In this document: in pieces, positions 33,075 through 45,200 of the stretch
Numbering within the stretch: position 1 is the stretch's first letter
Layout of the letters: each line of letters begins with the position of its first letter
NCBI RefSeq assembly: GCF_000005505.3
Contig: NC_016131.3
Location: 57,149,355 to 57,213,354 of the forward strand
DNA from: Brachypodium distachyon
Lineage: Eukaryota; Streptophyta; Magnoliopsida; Poales; Poaceae
Length of the DNA stretch: 64,000 nt
Reading direction: 5' to 3'
The notes under the pieces: model-generated
Databases searched by the model: none
What the model saw: the letters and a program-made list of their open reading frames with translations, nothing else
What the model was told of the DNA's origin: nothing
Made by a program: the position numbers and the translations under genes

Positions 33075-33405
33075 TAGTCACATTGTTATGTACTCGTACT
33101 GAATTAGAATGCAAACTTTGTACTAGGTGAAATTATGTGTGATCGATGTACTTTTGTGTATGCATGTTAATACATGGCTTTGTCACTCCTAAAAAGTCAA
33201 TCCAAAATTATAGGTATTATGTCATGAATTTTTTAAATTAAATTTAGCACAAATACTAGACAAAATGCATGAATTTATTCATCAAACTTTCACTTTTTTG
33301 TTTCATCTATTGAATGTGACAAGTACATGTCCTAAAACACTAAAAAGGACAGGTTTTAATTTTTTTAAACGTTCTTGTAATTTAAATTGGTACAAAGCTC
33401 AACAG

Positions 33406-33555
33406 GTATAGATGCACATCAGTAACGGTCGGCTGGTTAATTGCCCGTTACTGATGTGCATCTATACATCAGTAACGGTCGCGAACTTACCGGACCGTTA
33501 CTGATGTATAGATGCACATCAGTAACGGTCGCGTGGGAAGGCGACCGCCACTGAT
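33406..33555. repeat. CACTA left subterminal repeats
   Basis: Alternating CATCAGTAACGGTCG and CCGTTACTGATG units, arranged as palindromes about GATGCACATC/GATGTGCATC. These are presumed binding sites for the element's TNPA-like protein. Confidence 0.8.
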
Positions 33556-34112
33556 GTGCTTGGGCATATAAAAGGAACGGCCGAAACCCTAGCCCGTTAA
33601 TCCTCTCGCCTGCGCGTCGCTTTCACAGCCGACCAGCAGTGGGCTCTCTCCTCCCCCGGGCGAAGCCCTGCCGGATCTCCGCGCCGCCACTGCCGTCCTT
33701 CTCCTCCGCGCCATCGACCTCCTCCTTCTCCTCCGCGCCTTCGACCTCCTCTGCTGTCCCGAGCCCTCGAGCCCGCCGCCGCTCTCGACCTCCTCCTCCT
33801 CCCCGAGCCCGAGCCCACGCCGTCTTCCTCCTCCACCCCGAGCCCATGCCTCGTCGTCCGCCACGGCGCCCGGAGCCTGCCGCCGCTGAGCCCGCGCTGT
33901 CGTCCCCGAGCCCGACGCCGCCGTCTTCCTCCGCGCCGCCGCCCGCCGCCGCCGTCGACCTCCTCTGCGTCGAGCCCGCCGCCGCCCTCGACCTCCTCTG
34001 CGTCGAGCCCGCCGCTGCCTCCCTCCGCGACACCCCCGACGCCATCCTCCTAACCCTAGGTGCGCGCGCTCCTCTGCCTCCCTCTCCTCTGATTTCCAAG
34101 AACTAGGGTACA

Positions 34113-34440
34113 TGCTGGAATTAGGGTTAGGATTAGAACCATATTGTATATTCTGGAATTAGGGTTAGGAATAGAACAATGTTGTATATACATGCTGGAA
34201 TTAGGGTTAGGATTAGAACAATGTTGTATATACATGCTACAATTAGGGTTAGGATGCTGGAATTAGGGTTAGGATTAACAAATGTTGTATATACATTCTG
34301 GAATTACGGTTAGGATTAGAATAATGTTGTATATACATTCTGGAATTAGGGTTAGGATGCTGGAATTACGGTTAGGATTAGAGCAATGTTGTATATACAT
34401 GTTGGAATTACAAATGTTGTTTATATACATGCTGTTTGAA
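34113..34440. repeat. Tandem repeat, about 42-60-bp units
   Basis: Repeats of CTGGAATTAGGGTTAGGATT and ACAATGTTGTATATACATG, about six to seven imperfect copies, in the intron before the CACTA coding region. Confidence 0.8.
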
Positions 34441-34710
34441 AGCTATATACATTGTACATGCTGTTTATAAATGTTGTTTATATACATGCCGCTTTGGAAA
34501 GTGCTTCATTTATGTGAATTGTGGGCCCGACCATTGTGTCGGGTCATTGGAGAAGGGGCCGGCCATCGTGCCGAGGGGGTACATTTGCGGGCGGGTTTTT
34601 TATGCAGGTTTCGAGCTCCTAGTAGACAAAATTTGCTAGTTTTTTAGCATAGGTCATGCCGAAATTTTCGACTGATATATATTTGATGGTTTTGAAGGCA
34701 TAGGTACGAA

Positions 34711-37700
34711 ATGGGCAAGAGTAGTCAGAAATCAGTTCTTAAGGACGTATCTCCTGAGGAGGTGTATCGTGTCGATGAAGAGTCTTCATCGGCAGAGCAA
34801 ATTGCCAGCTCTGGCGGCGATCCTAGCTCTGGCGAAGGTAGCTCTTGTTCAGAAGAGCAGAACAACGAGCGACGGGTGGAAGAGAGTAACCCGTAGCCAA
34901 CTGCTTCTACGGCGAAGAAGCCAAGGAAAAAAGATGCCGAGGGGGAGCCACAACTTGAAGAAGTTTTGCTACGTGGTCACCCGGCACTCTGACAGAGGCT
35001 GCCCGGAGTCGCCTGAGAGGGCACAGAAGGCCTTCGCAACCACCTGTGGAGCTGTTGCATGTAAATATTGCAAGATCACCAACGAGTGGAGTGACATCTC
35101 CGAAGTCGTTAGAAACATGTGCATCGCGGACGTTGCAAGGAGGTTCCAAGTCACTGACGAGTGGCGCGAGCGATTCCTAGCGTCCATCAACATAGCAGGG
35201 CGGAATGGTCTTGCTACTTGGAAATGTACCGCTAGAAAGTGGATGGACAAACCTTACGAGATCATCAAGAAGAAATGGCTGTCGATAACTGATGAGGCCG
35301 AATGGGAAAAATTCAAGAAGGAATCGTCTGACCCTGCCTTCATTGCGAGGAGTGAACGTATGAGGGCGTTGCGCGCGAGAAAGCCCTTGAACCACAGGCT
35401 AGGGAGTGCAGGGAAAGAGGGGAAGAAGAAGGTTTGGTGCAAGCAGGACCGAATTCTCGAGGCGGCAGGCAGGGTGCCTCCAGTGCATAACATTCTGGAG
35501 GATAACCGTGCTAGAGAATATGCACGTCAGCACATGACACCAGAGGAGTGGGCGGGCATTGAGCCAATGCAGCCGCCTGTTAAAAGTTTTACGGTAAAGG
35601 TTCACGTGCATTAATTTGTTTTCGGCGTTAATTATGACACTCAGGATCCATATAGACTCACGTCATGTCTTATATGATAACAGGAAAATGCCCACAAATG
35701 GGAGGAGAGCAAGAGGTTTGAAACATCCGCCGACTCCGTGCAGAGCAAGAGGTGGGAGTCGGCTGTGACCGCTGGCTTGCAAAAGACGGAGCTCATGGGC
35801 CGTGTTTTAGGGGAAGGCGAAGGGGCCTGCTGGGATGATTATTTCCCGCCTGCTCCGAAGCGAAGCAGGGTCCCTGCTTCTGCTGAAATAATAGAACAAG
35901 CTAAGGCGGAGGCGCGAGAGCAGGCATCTATGGTGTGTCAAGAGGTGTCAAGAGAATATGCAGTGCAAGACGTCCATCATTTGGTGTCGGCATTGGCCAA
36001 AGACCACCCCGCCCTTGACGCCATACTCGGGGGAGGAGTGGAAGGTTTGAGGAACCGCTAGCAAACCAGACCCAAGCGAGGGCATCCAGGATAACGATCC
36101 GGGTCCGAGAGACAACATCCTTGTAAGCATACTTTTCAAACTCTTTTTCACTCCTTACCTTCATGAATAAAGATCTTACACACATATGCCTTGTTCTTGT
36201 TACGTGCAGGCACCAGTGAAGTGTCGTATTCACGTAGACAAGCCTAGGAAGCCTGTAGGCGCCATTGGCCGCCTGATGCCCAGACAATCACCGCCACTGG
36301 TGCACGACATTCTTATGAACGACACACAAGTGAGTGTGATGGTGGACTCCGTCATCGAGGAGCATCGTGATTATGCTATCCCGCTACCTCCAGAGGAAGG
36401 CGTGGATATCCTAGGCGGTTGTCCAAACTACCGCATTATGTGGCCTAGGAGCTTGGTATCTCTCTACAACCAGCGCCAGTCCTCTATGACTCCATCTCCC
36501 TCCGCCCACAAAGGTACTTCTCAATCACCGCTCAGCCTTTCCCCTAGGATACTGCCTCCTGTCGATGCTGGCGGATATGAAGAGCAGGCAATGTCGATGC
36601 CTCCACAGCTTAAAGATAGCCAGACCACAGGGTCGGCACAGGCTAGAAGCGTCCCTCCTACCTTCTCTCTCTTGGGTGCCGCTGAGTCCATAGGTGGCCG
36701 CAAGATCGATGACAAGTACAAGGCAGAGGAGCAAAAGGCATGGGACAATAAGAGGAGGCATAAAAAGAGGGGGCACGGCGGCAAGACCATCAAGGACTCC
36801 TCGAATGTCAATCATGGTGAGATGCACTATGTGCCTGACATAACTGGAGTGTGGGAAGACAATAGGCCTGACATTCTCATGAAGAACCCCCGTCAAGGCC
36901 AGAGATTCGAAGACGGATCCTATTTCGTGGCTAGGAAGTTTGACCGGGTGCTTATTTACTATCCTGGAAGACCGATGCTCACCGAAGATTTCCTGCGTGC
37001 CGTGTCCAGAGAGATGCAAGAGCTTCATCAGTTCTACATGCAAGCATCAGCTGGTTCTCAACAGCATGCCCAACAAATTAATGTTCAAATCCTACGAGAC
37101 TATGGCTTCTTTGACCAAGAAACCGGGAGCATTCAGGAACGTCTTATCACCTTTGGTGTGGAGTTCAACGAACTGTTCTACCTCTTCAACCACCAAAAGC
37201 TTGATATCAACCCTTTTAAGGCTGTGGTCTGCCTACCAAATAAGAGAAATGCGGTAAATCGAGGTCAAAAAAGTAGCCATTATAGACCCCGCGGTTAACT
37301 ACGGTGACATCGGTCTTGAGCCAGAAAAGGATCCCTCAAGAATCCTGGCGTCTAAATACTTGGTGGCATGTCTGGAAAAATACGCAGACCACGACTACCT
37401 CCTCTTCTTCCTTAATTTGGAGTAAGTTGAATTTTATATATGAAACCGTTTGTTTTTCCTAATTTAGTCTTTCTTATACACCCTTAGATACTAAAGTTTG
37501 TTTTTTTTGAAAACAGAGACCATTGGGTGACACTACTCATTTGTTTGCCTTGGTCCGCAATGTACTATTTCGATTCACTACTTCCGAAGAAGAGTGTTCG
37601 AGGTCACTACTGGAAACCCATCAAATCACTCATTAACACTGCCTGGAAAGTTGCGACCAAGGGAAAACTAGCTGGTAAAGGCTATAAAGTCGAGCCTCAC

Positions 37701-37996
37701 CACAACCACAGGTTCCCTTGCCAGCAACAGCCGGCCGACAGTGTGTACTGTGGCTACTACTGCTGTCACATCCTTATGGAGAATGCCAGCATGTTTAAGC
37801 CTGAGTGGAAGGGTCAATCGCGGTGATGGAAGAGTACTGGCGGCCCCGAATGACAATGGGACACCAACCTAAATGGGTTGTGTATAACATTCAAAGGGAG
37901 TTCGCCCATCTCATCAACAATGAGGTCATCAAGCCTAGTGGGGACTTCTACGAACGCGTGGAACAAGTGGTGACTAGGGTTCACCCACAACAATAG
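34711..37996 (+). pseudogene. CACTA TNPA-like protein with C-terminal Ulp1 protease region, broken
   Basis: The ATG at 34711 follows an acceptor-like CATAG. A first frame stops at 34896. A second frame (to 35614) carries SHNLKKFCYVVTRHSDRGCP, GAVACKYCKITNEWSDI and a basic ARSERMRALRARKPLNHRLG, resembling the plant Ptta/En/Spm transposase_24 type. Exons continue at about 35684-36061 and 36210-37255, and after a 1-nt shift at 37257-37424. The last part (37517-37996) has the C48 (Ulp1/SUMO protease-like) pattern: DHWVTLLICLPW with the His, YYFDSL with the Asp, FPCQQQ with the Gln and SVYCGYYCCHI with the Cys. At least two frameshifts and one stop break it. Ulp1 fusions are known from grass CACTA elements (Kaonashi type). 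Confidence 0.72.
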
Positions 37997-38074
37997 TTTC
38001 AAACTTGATTTTGCTATGAGATTTTGACACTTTGTAATCAATGTCGTGCAGTTAGATACATTTGTATTCTTTAT

Positions 38075-38195
38075 ATGCTTTAAATGATGCGGCTTTATAT
38101 ACATTTGTATGCTTTAAATGATGCGGCTTTATATACATTTGTATGCTTTAAATGATGCGGCTTTATATACATTTGTATGCTTTAAATGATGCAGC
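38075..38195. repeat. 34-bp tandem repeat, 3.5 copies
   Basis: ATGCTTTAAATGATGCGGC starts at 38075, 38109, 38143 and 38177, exact spacing 34 bp. Confidence 0.9.
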
Positions 38196-38279
38196 TATGT
38201 ATTTTTCTGTGCTGAGCAGTGTATTCAAATATATATTTTTCTGTGGTTTTAATTAATTTTTTTATTACTGAAAATGTAT

Positions 38280-38580
38280 TAGTGTCGGTCGCTCGTCCGA
38301 CACTGATATGGCAAAGTGACCGTTACTGATGTACATATCATCAGTGACGGGCGCGGAAACGTGACCGTCACTGATGATGGTCTTCATCAGTAACGGTCGG
38401 GTCAGGCCGCCCGCCACTGATGATGGTACATCAGTAAGGACGCAGCGACCGTTACTGATGATAGGTACATCAGTAACGATTGGAGCGACCGTTGCTGATG
38501 ATACCCATCATCAATAAAAGGAAGTTAGTAACGGAGGCCCCGACCGTTACTGATGTTGTTTTCGTTACTGATAAGTCTTT
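38280..38580. repeat. CACTA right subterminal repeats
   Basis: About ten copies of ACCGTTACTGATG or CATCAGTAACGG in both orientations leading to the CACTA terminus. Confidence 0.85.
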
Positions 38581-38591
38581 CTGTAGTAGTG

Positions 38592-40678
38592 TTGTCTTGT
38601 ACTCCAAATCTATCTCCTCCTTTGTACCTCTATATATACCCCATATGAAGATCAGATCAATAACAATATCGATTATTGTGGAATACCAATTAGACTTTCA
38701 ATCTCATATTTCTACATGGTATCAGAACGGTTAGACTAACATCACCAACTCTTGACACACAGCTTCCGCATCATGCCGCGTCCGGGGAGATCGATGGCTC
38801 CCATAGTTTCCCCTCCGATCATCATACCTGAGATCGGTTATTAAATTAGATGAGTTTCCAATCATAGATTGATTTCCTTAGCCAAATAAAGTCTTTCAGA
38901 TCTATCCACGACCCTCGATCAGTGACAACAAATCGATGCAGATCGATGTGCATACACCTGTGCTATATGCCTCCAGTGCTCCACGTCCTCGGCAGGCGTC
39001 CGCAATCGCACCGGCCATGCCCGGCACACGCACACCAGCAGCATCGACCGGACTCCACGCGGTGCGATGCACAGCGACGGCTTCTCCAAGCGACCATGCA
39101 GCCCTGCCGATCAGGCCGGGGAGGACGGATCTGTGTCGAACTCACGAGCCCGAACATGCATACGTATACGTACGTGCAATCTTGCATGCAGCCAGCAGGC
39201 CGGAGCCCTCCTCACATGCTGCATGGCAACACGATCATCAATCCTTGAAGCCGGTTACAAGCAACAGCGACGCCACCAAGCGGAGTATCGGTCTCCTATG
39301 CGCCTGCACGGCCAACGACCAGATCTGGCCAACTACGCGAGCCGGCCGGTGTCTACGACGAGCATCTGCACCAGCGGCAACCACGACATCTACGAGCACA
39401 CGAACGACTGCACCGACACAACGCCGAGCTGTACGACTACATCAGCCCAGCTACAGTTACCTCTTCGTCGAGTACATCTACGAGAAGCACATGCATGCAC
39501 CATCCACACGACAGGCCGGTGTGGAACGACATGCAATCATCAACTTCTCAGGCACGACATGGCGTCGACACATCGTCGCCACAAGGGACGCCTTCAAGCG
39601 ACGCACCATCATCGACAAGCCTGCAATAGCCACGCCGACACTCCATCGCCAAAGGTCTTCATCAATGTGGTCTCCATCAACAATCTTCGTCAACTAGCCG
39701 CCGCCACGTCCACACGGATGGACATCTCCCGCGTCCTCTGACAGTTCAACTGCAAGACGCATCAGCAATGACGGCATACCCGCGTTAGCTTCATCGGCGA
39801 TGGCATCCCCGCGTCAGCGACACCGACGCTGGCTTGACCGCGTCCGACGTAGAGCAACTGCATCGACACCGGCATCACTACCTACACGGTGCACACGGTT
39901 CTGGCAAAACCGTTGTGTGCGGTGGGCTACCTCCAATTTTGGCAAAATTGGTGGTCTCACCTACGACCGCGTCCTCTGACATCCGCAAGACGCCCTCGAA
40001 GGTACCTCTCAAGGTGCAAAACGTCGGCCCCGACGGTACCATGTGACTTCCACAAGGTGCAAAACATCCCTGATTGCAGCTCCGTCATACACATCGCGCT
40101 TTTTTTTTGCGCCTTCGGTTATTTGCGGGTCCATCCACTTCGACGACGACTACTACCTCGACCACGGCTACATCATGATCGGCTACCTCGACATCGACAT
40201 CAAGGGCTACGACGTCTACAGCGACTCATCGGCAACAACTCCAGTCAAAGCATCCGCGTCGTCACTAGCGTCCACGACACTCCCGCTATGACTGCGGGAG
40301 GGAATAGAGGAGAGACAAGGGACGGCACCAGAAGGGGACGGTAGGCACCGCTCCAGGTGACGGACCAGTCCATTAGAGACGCAGTTGATGATGGCGAAAC
40401 GGAGAAGACGACGGAAGCACAAGACTTTAAATCCAATCACAATCGTCCGCTTTGCTCCCGCTACGACTGAGGGGGAATGTTAGAGATATAATACGGTTGG
40501 GATTAGAGATAAGATAGAATTAGTTTAAGCGAGATTACTTCCCTTGTACTCCAAGCCTATCTCCCCCTTTGTACCTCTATATATACCCCCCCCCCCCATA
40601 TGAGCATATGAGGGTCAGATCAATAACAACATCAATATTGTGGAATACCAATTAGGCTTCCAATCTCGTATTTCTACA
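38592..40678 (+). mobile_element. Small non-autonomous copia-type LTR retrotransposon, 5' LTR cut
   Basis: The 3' LTR is 40478-40678 (201 bp), TGTTAGAG...TTTCTACA. Only the last about 125 bp of the 5' LTR remain (38592-38716); the rest would lie left of the CACTA but was not found. The primer-binding site TGGTATCAGAAC (38717-38728, initiator-Met tRNA type) directly follows the 5' LTR, and the polypurine tract GAGGGGGAA precedes 40478. The interior (about 1.75 kb) is GC-rich and has no gag, protease, integrase or reverse transcriptase, so it depended on another element. Confidence 0.88.
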
Positions 40679-40767
40679 TGCCATCATCAACTGCGTCTCT
40701 AATGGACTGGTCCGTCACATAGGGTGGTGCCTACTGTCCCCTTCTGGTGCCGTCCCCTGTCTCTCCT
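40307..40767. repeat. Inverted repeat around the 3' LTR
   Basis: Left arm 40307-40395 (GACGGCACCAGAAGGGGACG and ACCAGTCCATTAGAGACGCA) is repeated in reverse complement at 40680-40767 (TGCGTCTCTAATGGACTGGT, CGTCCCC-type end), with about 90% identity. The 3' LTR sits in the loop. Confidence 0.88.
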
Positions 40768-40770
40768 CTT

Positions 40771-41585
40771 TTCACTTGATGTGTACCTCTTCGATCGGGG
40801 CCACAACGTTGGCCTCCCAACGATGCGTGCCATTGCGGTGGGTGTTGCGAGGGGCCTCCGATACCTCCACAAGGAGTGCCAACAGAAGATTGTGCACTAC
40901 GACATCAAGCCCGGAAACGTGCTCCTCGACGGCAGTCTCACCCCGAAGGTGGCCGATTTCGGACTCGCACAAGTGTTGAATCGGGCTGACACGCACAAGA
41001 CTATATCTGGGATGCGCGGCACCCCAGGGTACGCCGCACACGCACAAGACTATATCTGGGATGCGCGGCACCCCAAGGTACGCCGCACCGGAGATGTGGA
41101 TGCAGGCTGGCACCACGGAGAAGTGTGACGTGTATAGCTTTAGCATCCTTCTGTTCGAGATCCTCGCCAGAAGGAGGAACTTCAACGAGGCTGCGCCTGA
41201 GAGCCAGCAGTGGTTCCCCAAGCTGGCTTGGACCAAGTACGAGAGCGGTGAGCTTATGGAGATCGTGGAGAGTTGTGGGAGCATCAACGAGAAAGATAAA
41301 GAGACGGCGGAGAGGATGTGCAAAGTGGCGTTCTGGTGTGTGCAACAACAGCCAGAGGTGAGGCCGCCAATGGGTGTGGTGGTGAAGATGCTCGAGGGCG
41401 AGATGGACATAGCTCAACCGACCAATCCATTCCACCATCTCATGGCGGTGCCAGTGGCTGCAAACTTCTGGACTAGCAGCGAGAATAGCCTAAACTTGGC
41501 GAATTCTATGCTGGCAGCTAGGGTTTCTCATGGTAGCAACGACGAGATCATCTCGGAGCGGTCTACCAATACTCACCAGTACTAG
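40771..41585 (+). pseudogene. 5'-truncated receptor-like kinase with 49-bp duplication
   Basis: Begins within the kinase domain (DVYLFDRGHNVGLPTMRAIA), with [11 protein letters not shown] and VADFGLA. At 40991-41039 a 49-nt segment covering HKTISGMRGTPGYAA is repeated at 41040-41088. Being 49 nt, it shifts the frame, and the rest (APEMWMQAGTTEKCDVYSFS to the C-terminus) is read in another frame to 41585. The N-lobe with the ATP-binding loop is absent; the left border is the inverted arm beside the LTR. The stop TAG (41583-41585) lies within an ACTAGT that looks like a Helitron 3' terminus. It is paralogous to 47870-49299. Confidence 0.87.
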
Positions 41586-41606
41586 TGGAGTGCCCGTGCG
41601 TTGAGT
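41581..41606 (-). mobile_element. Helitron-like 3' terminus
   Basis: ACTAGTGGAGTGCCCGTGCG then TTG: on the minus strand a CACGGGCACTC stretch precedes CTAGT, as in grass Helitron 3' ends. The element would extend to the right, toward the exon-like cluster at 42.5-45.2 kb. Its 5' end is not found. Confidence 0.5.
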
Positions 41607-42166
41607 ACGGACTGACAAATTCATGTGCGATGCTTAACTGCTTAAGAATAAGCAAAAAATATAATAATATGTACAAAAATATAATAAGCAATTAAGCATA
41701 AAAACAAATTAAATGAAGTCATCATGGGTGACGAAGTTCCTATTAGACGGCGGATCGAGCGTAGCTCGGGCTGATGATGAAGTTCCAGCGAGACAGTGGG
41801 TCAGGTTGAGCTAAGATGTCGTAGAATTTCTAACTAAAATTTGCCGCGACGGTAATGACGTTAAGATACCCAAACATATTTGCCATTAGCCTACCATCTT
41901 TCATCACCTGTATAGTCAACAATCCAAGCAATATGGCAACAAAATTAGAAGATTATTTCCTAATGTAATAATTATGAGCAATAATAAACTTTCAGTTAAT
42001 GTGACCAAGCTTGCTTCCGGTCTGAGTCAGAGGGGCTAACACACTCCTGACAACACCTAACTTCGGAACCTCTTCCCTTTCTTACCCGTGTTTGAGGATT
42101 GAGCAGAACACACAGTTTTCCAAGTTTTCCAATAACTAACAGCCCTCACAAATGTTCCAATAACTA

Positions 42167-42211
42167 ACAGCCTCATTTTCTTACCCTAAAAAAAACAGCC
42201 TCACTTTCCTA
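42167..42211 (+). mobile_element. Poly(A) micro-insertion with duplication
   Basis: ACAGCCTCATTTTCTTA and ACAGCCTCACTTTCCTA (two mismatches) flank CCCTAAAAAAA. Confidence 0.6.
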
Positions 42212-42502
42212 AGAGCAAAATACACAAGTATCTACTAATTCTGGACTGGATCAGATTGAGAAAACAAATACTGCACTGGATAAGCTAGCAAAATACACAA
42301 GTATCTACTAAATCGTGTAGTATATATGAGTGTAATTTCAAGTTCCAAGAGTGCAGTACATTGTATACAATTATCCAGAATAAAGAGCAGAGATTCAATC
42401 AGATGACCCATAATTTCATGATTTAACTCTACTAATTTTCTGCTGTACAACTTCAGTTGCCTATAGACTCGCTTCAATCAGAAAGAAGAGCAGATGAATA
42501 AA

Positions 42503-45200
42503 TTACAGAAGGAATGCTCTGAAAGTGAAAAGGCACACAACAATGAGGTACCACTGATTGGATGAGGCACCGGTGCTGGAGCTACCAGTGATTAAGAGCG
42601 CTACTGCCCACGGTGCTGCTCCTGGCACCTTCTGATCACTGGTCACCTCGGGCACGAAAGAGAGCGAGCCTGCGACACCCAACACCTGCCGGCCGCCGTA
42701 CCCGCGCGGGGGAGGGATTTTAAAGTACCTAGAGCACGACGAAACGCGGTCCTGACATGAGAACATAGTAAAAAGAAAAATACCCTTAGCAAGATGAACC
42801 AGAGATTACAAATTTACACTTGCTGGAAAAATTCCGGAGATCATGACATGAGAACATAGTAAATATTGCTTTTGTGGTGCGTTCTCGGAGTACCTTTCTG
42901 AGGGTATGAGAGTAGAACATGAGTCTCTTAATGTCAGCTACCTGCACAGCGAGATTATGAGAACAGAAAATAATTGGATGTCTTCAAGTTAACTGTCAAG
43001 CATTGGTTCCCAGAGAAAAGCACTGAGACGCTACATAAATATAGAGTTGATTCCACTCAGGGAATGCCAATCCAAATTGGCATAGAAAATGAAATTGGCA
43101 TATAGTTCATAGCAACTCGCACAACGATATAGAAATTTACAGGTAAAGCAAACTACAGGAAACTGCCACTCTTCTACCAAGCCATGAAATTTACTACATT
43201 ACAGAACTGGCAGACATTCTTGATAGAGAAGTTATCACCTCAACCAGTGGCTTCTTTCCATGAAGTAGCATATCCACACTCCTCTCAGTCTGCACAAGAG
43301 AGACACACCATATATTAGCATTCATCGCAGGTTGAGAAAAGAAAAGTACATTTCATTTTTCTTGTAAACAAAGGTGAGCAGATTACATTCAGGTAATATA
43401 TCCTGAGTTCTGACAATATTCTTGGTAAAATAGCAGAGCAACAATAGGAGAAGCAAATAATTTTCAGATAATTCCTCAAGGATGATATATAACAAAAGGC
43501 GAGCTTAGAAAAGATAAGCATTATCGCAAACGGCATTACCGCACTATATTAGCAAATTTGGTCCAGCAAAAGATTCCCCTTTAAAAACTAACACCTCCTC
43601 ATCTGTTTGACTTGAAGGTATTGCAAGTGATTACTATAAGACAGACTACAAGGATCAGTACAGATTAGAACATTTGAAGCAAAACCATGAGTTGAGATAG
43701 ATATCAGCAGTATGAAAATTTGATGCCCGTGTAGATCCCTATTAATTTGTACCCTTTCCACAGAATCCCAGTAACACATTCATCGTAATCTTAAAATGAC
43801 AAGATATATCACTGTGCAAACCTGATACTTCTACACGGTTTCGGCCTAAAATTTTAGACCTGAACGCCCTTGACCATGTTAACACAAAGCTGAAAAGATA
43901 CATACTTGATACTTGTCCACATTGACCATTTGACATATATATTCATACCCGTTGAGTCACCCAATAGTGTCGCTCCCTCACCTCAATAAGGAAAGGGAAC
44001 GTTGGATAGGTAGTGCACTCCACCACCTATCTAGAGATTTCAGATCTTGTGAATCAACACCCATTTGAAGATAGTACCTAATTCATGCATCAATTATGCA
44101 TTACATTAGAAGCTGGTGAAATATCTTTATCAGATCTTGGCCTCATTTGAAGAAAATATAAAATAAAGAGTTCTAAAAATAATCAGTGGATTACAGATGG
44201 AAATAGAAGAAAAACTAAGGTGACAGTACCTGAATCCTGCAAGCAACATCTCCCTACAAATTTAAACTGAATTGGAAAGACAGAGTAAGATTCAGTTGCA
44301 AAACATTAGACCATGCTCTTCTAGTGGTTACCTGCAAGTGCAAAGAATAACTTGATTAGTGTATTAGGCCCACATAAATTGGACTCAACTAAAATCGTTT
44401 TCCTAGAACTTGAAGAACATTGAAAAAGAGATCTAGAACGCTGAAACAGAAATCTTGACACACATAAACTATATTTTATTATTTGTACTTATATATAGTT
44501 CTAGGCAAAAATCCTCTAATTTAGGCTAAAGCATTACATACAAGCAAGTATCGGTAGCTTAATGAAGGATAAGTATGCGGCAATGATTGCATCATATGTT
44601 GTTACTACCATCATTCCCGAACAATGCAGAACTAACTAAAAATAATTGGACTGTCAAAGCTTATAACATTTTTGAACGATAATAAAAGATTAAACATCAG
44701 TGAACACATCATATGCAAGGCCAAAGCTTAATGAAAGATAACACTGCAACTGTTCGTAAAATGGACACTGAGATAATCTTTTGCTTGAAGAATCAGACAT
44801 CATGGACGTACTGTTCAGAAAATTTATTTCAGATTCAAAATGTATCATCTAAAAGACTTACATTATGTGATCCACAAGTTTCACGGACTGTTGGGACGCA
44901 AGGTATCAACAAGAAATTTAGAATAGTTACTGAATGTCTGAATATAAACAAACTCTAACAAAAAGACAGGCACACATACCCCAATTATCTGTTCTCCACA
45001 GAGGTTGTGCTTGTCAGTGCCCCAAACGGGCTCGGTGAGAGTTTTGGGAGGGGACCTGAACCCGTATGTGGTGTTGGGAATGGCGACGCAAGCGGAGGTG
45101 AGCAGCGCGGAGGACGACCAGCCGGATTCTGAATCTTCTGGCGGCGGTCGAGACAAACCGAAGTGGAGATCGCGATTCGCTGCATCAGCCAGCAAAGAGG
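42503..45200 (-). other. Exon-like segments of an unrecognised gene
   Basis: On the minus strand I see segments with coding character and splice signals: about 45195-44980 (IPNTTYGFRSPPKTLTEPVW then GTDKHNLCGEQIIG, donor GTATGT), about 44252-44230 (GDVACRIQ), about 43290-43240 (TERSVDMLLHGKKPLVE), about 42945-42895 (VADIKRLMFYSHTLRK), and 42750-42503, ending in a hydrophobic tail (NQWYLIVVCLFTFRAFLL, then TAA). A start codon and complete frame were not reconstructed, and I do not recognise the family. It could be a true small gene or fragments carried by the Helitron whose end lies at 41581. Confidence 0.4.

Larger units (their letters stand above)
33400..38591 (+). mobile_element. Degenerate CACTA (En/Spm) transposon, left end unclear
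   Basis: The right terminus TTTCTGTAGTAGTG ends at 38591; on the minus strand it reads CACTACTACAGAAA, a classic CACTA end. Subterminal repeats of CATCAGTAACGGTCG and its complement fill 38280-38580 and, on the left, 33406-33555. The left CACTA terminus itself was not found. A TATA box (CATATAAAAGG, about 33565) and a GC-rich leader (33600-34060) precede the coding part. Internal tandem repeats lie at 34113-34440 and 38075-38195. Confidence 0.82.

Noticed and set aside
33589..34113. Minus-strand Arg/Gly-rich frame of 174 codons
   Set aside because: Shadow of the CCGCC-rich leader of the CACTA transcript on the plus strand.
38936..39741. Overlapping plus-strand frames of 224-253 codons
   Set aside because: Inside the LTR element; no gag or pol features, open mainly because of high GC content.
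44860..44895. A small exon SVKLVDHI in the unknown minus-strand gene
   Set aside because: Its splice phase does not fit the next segments; left out of the exon list.
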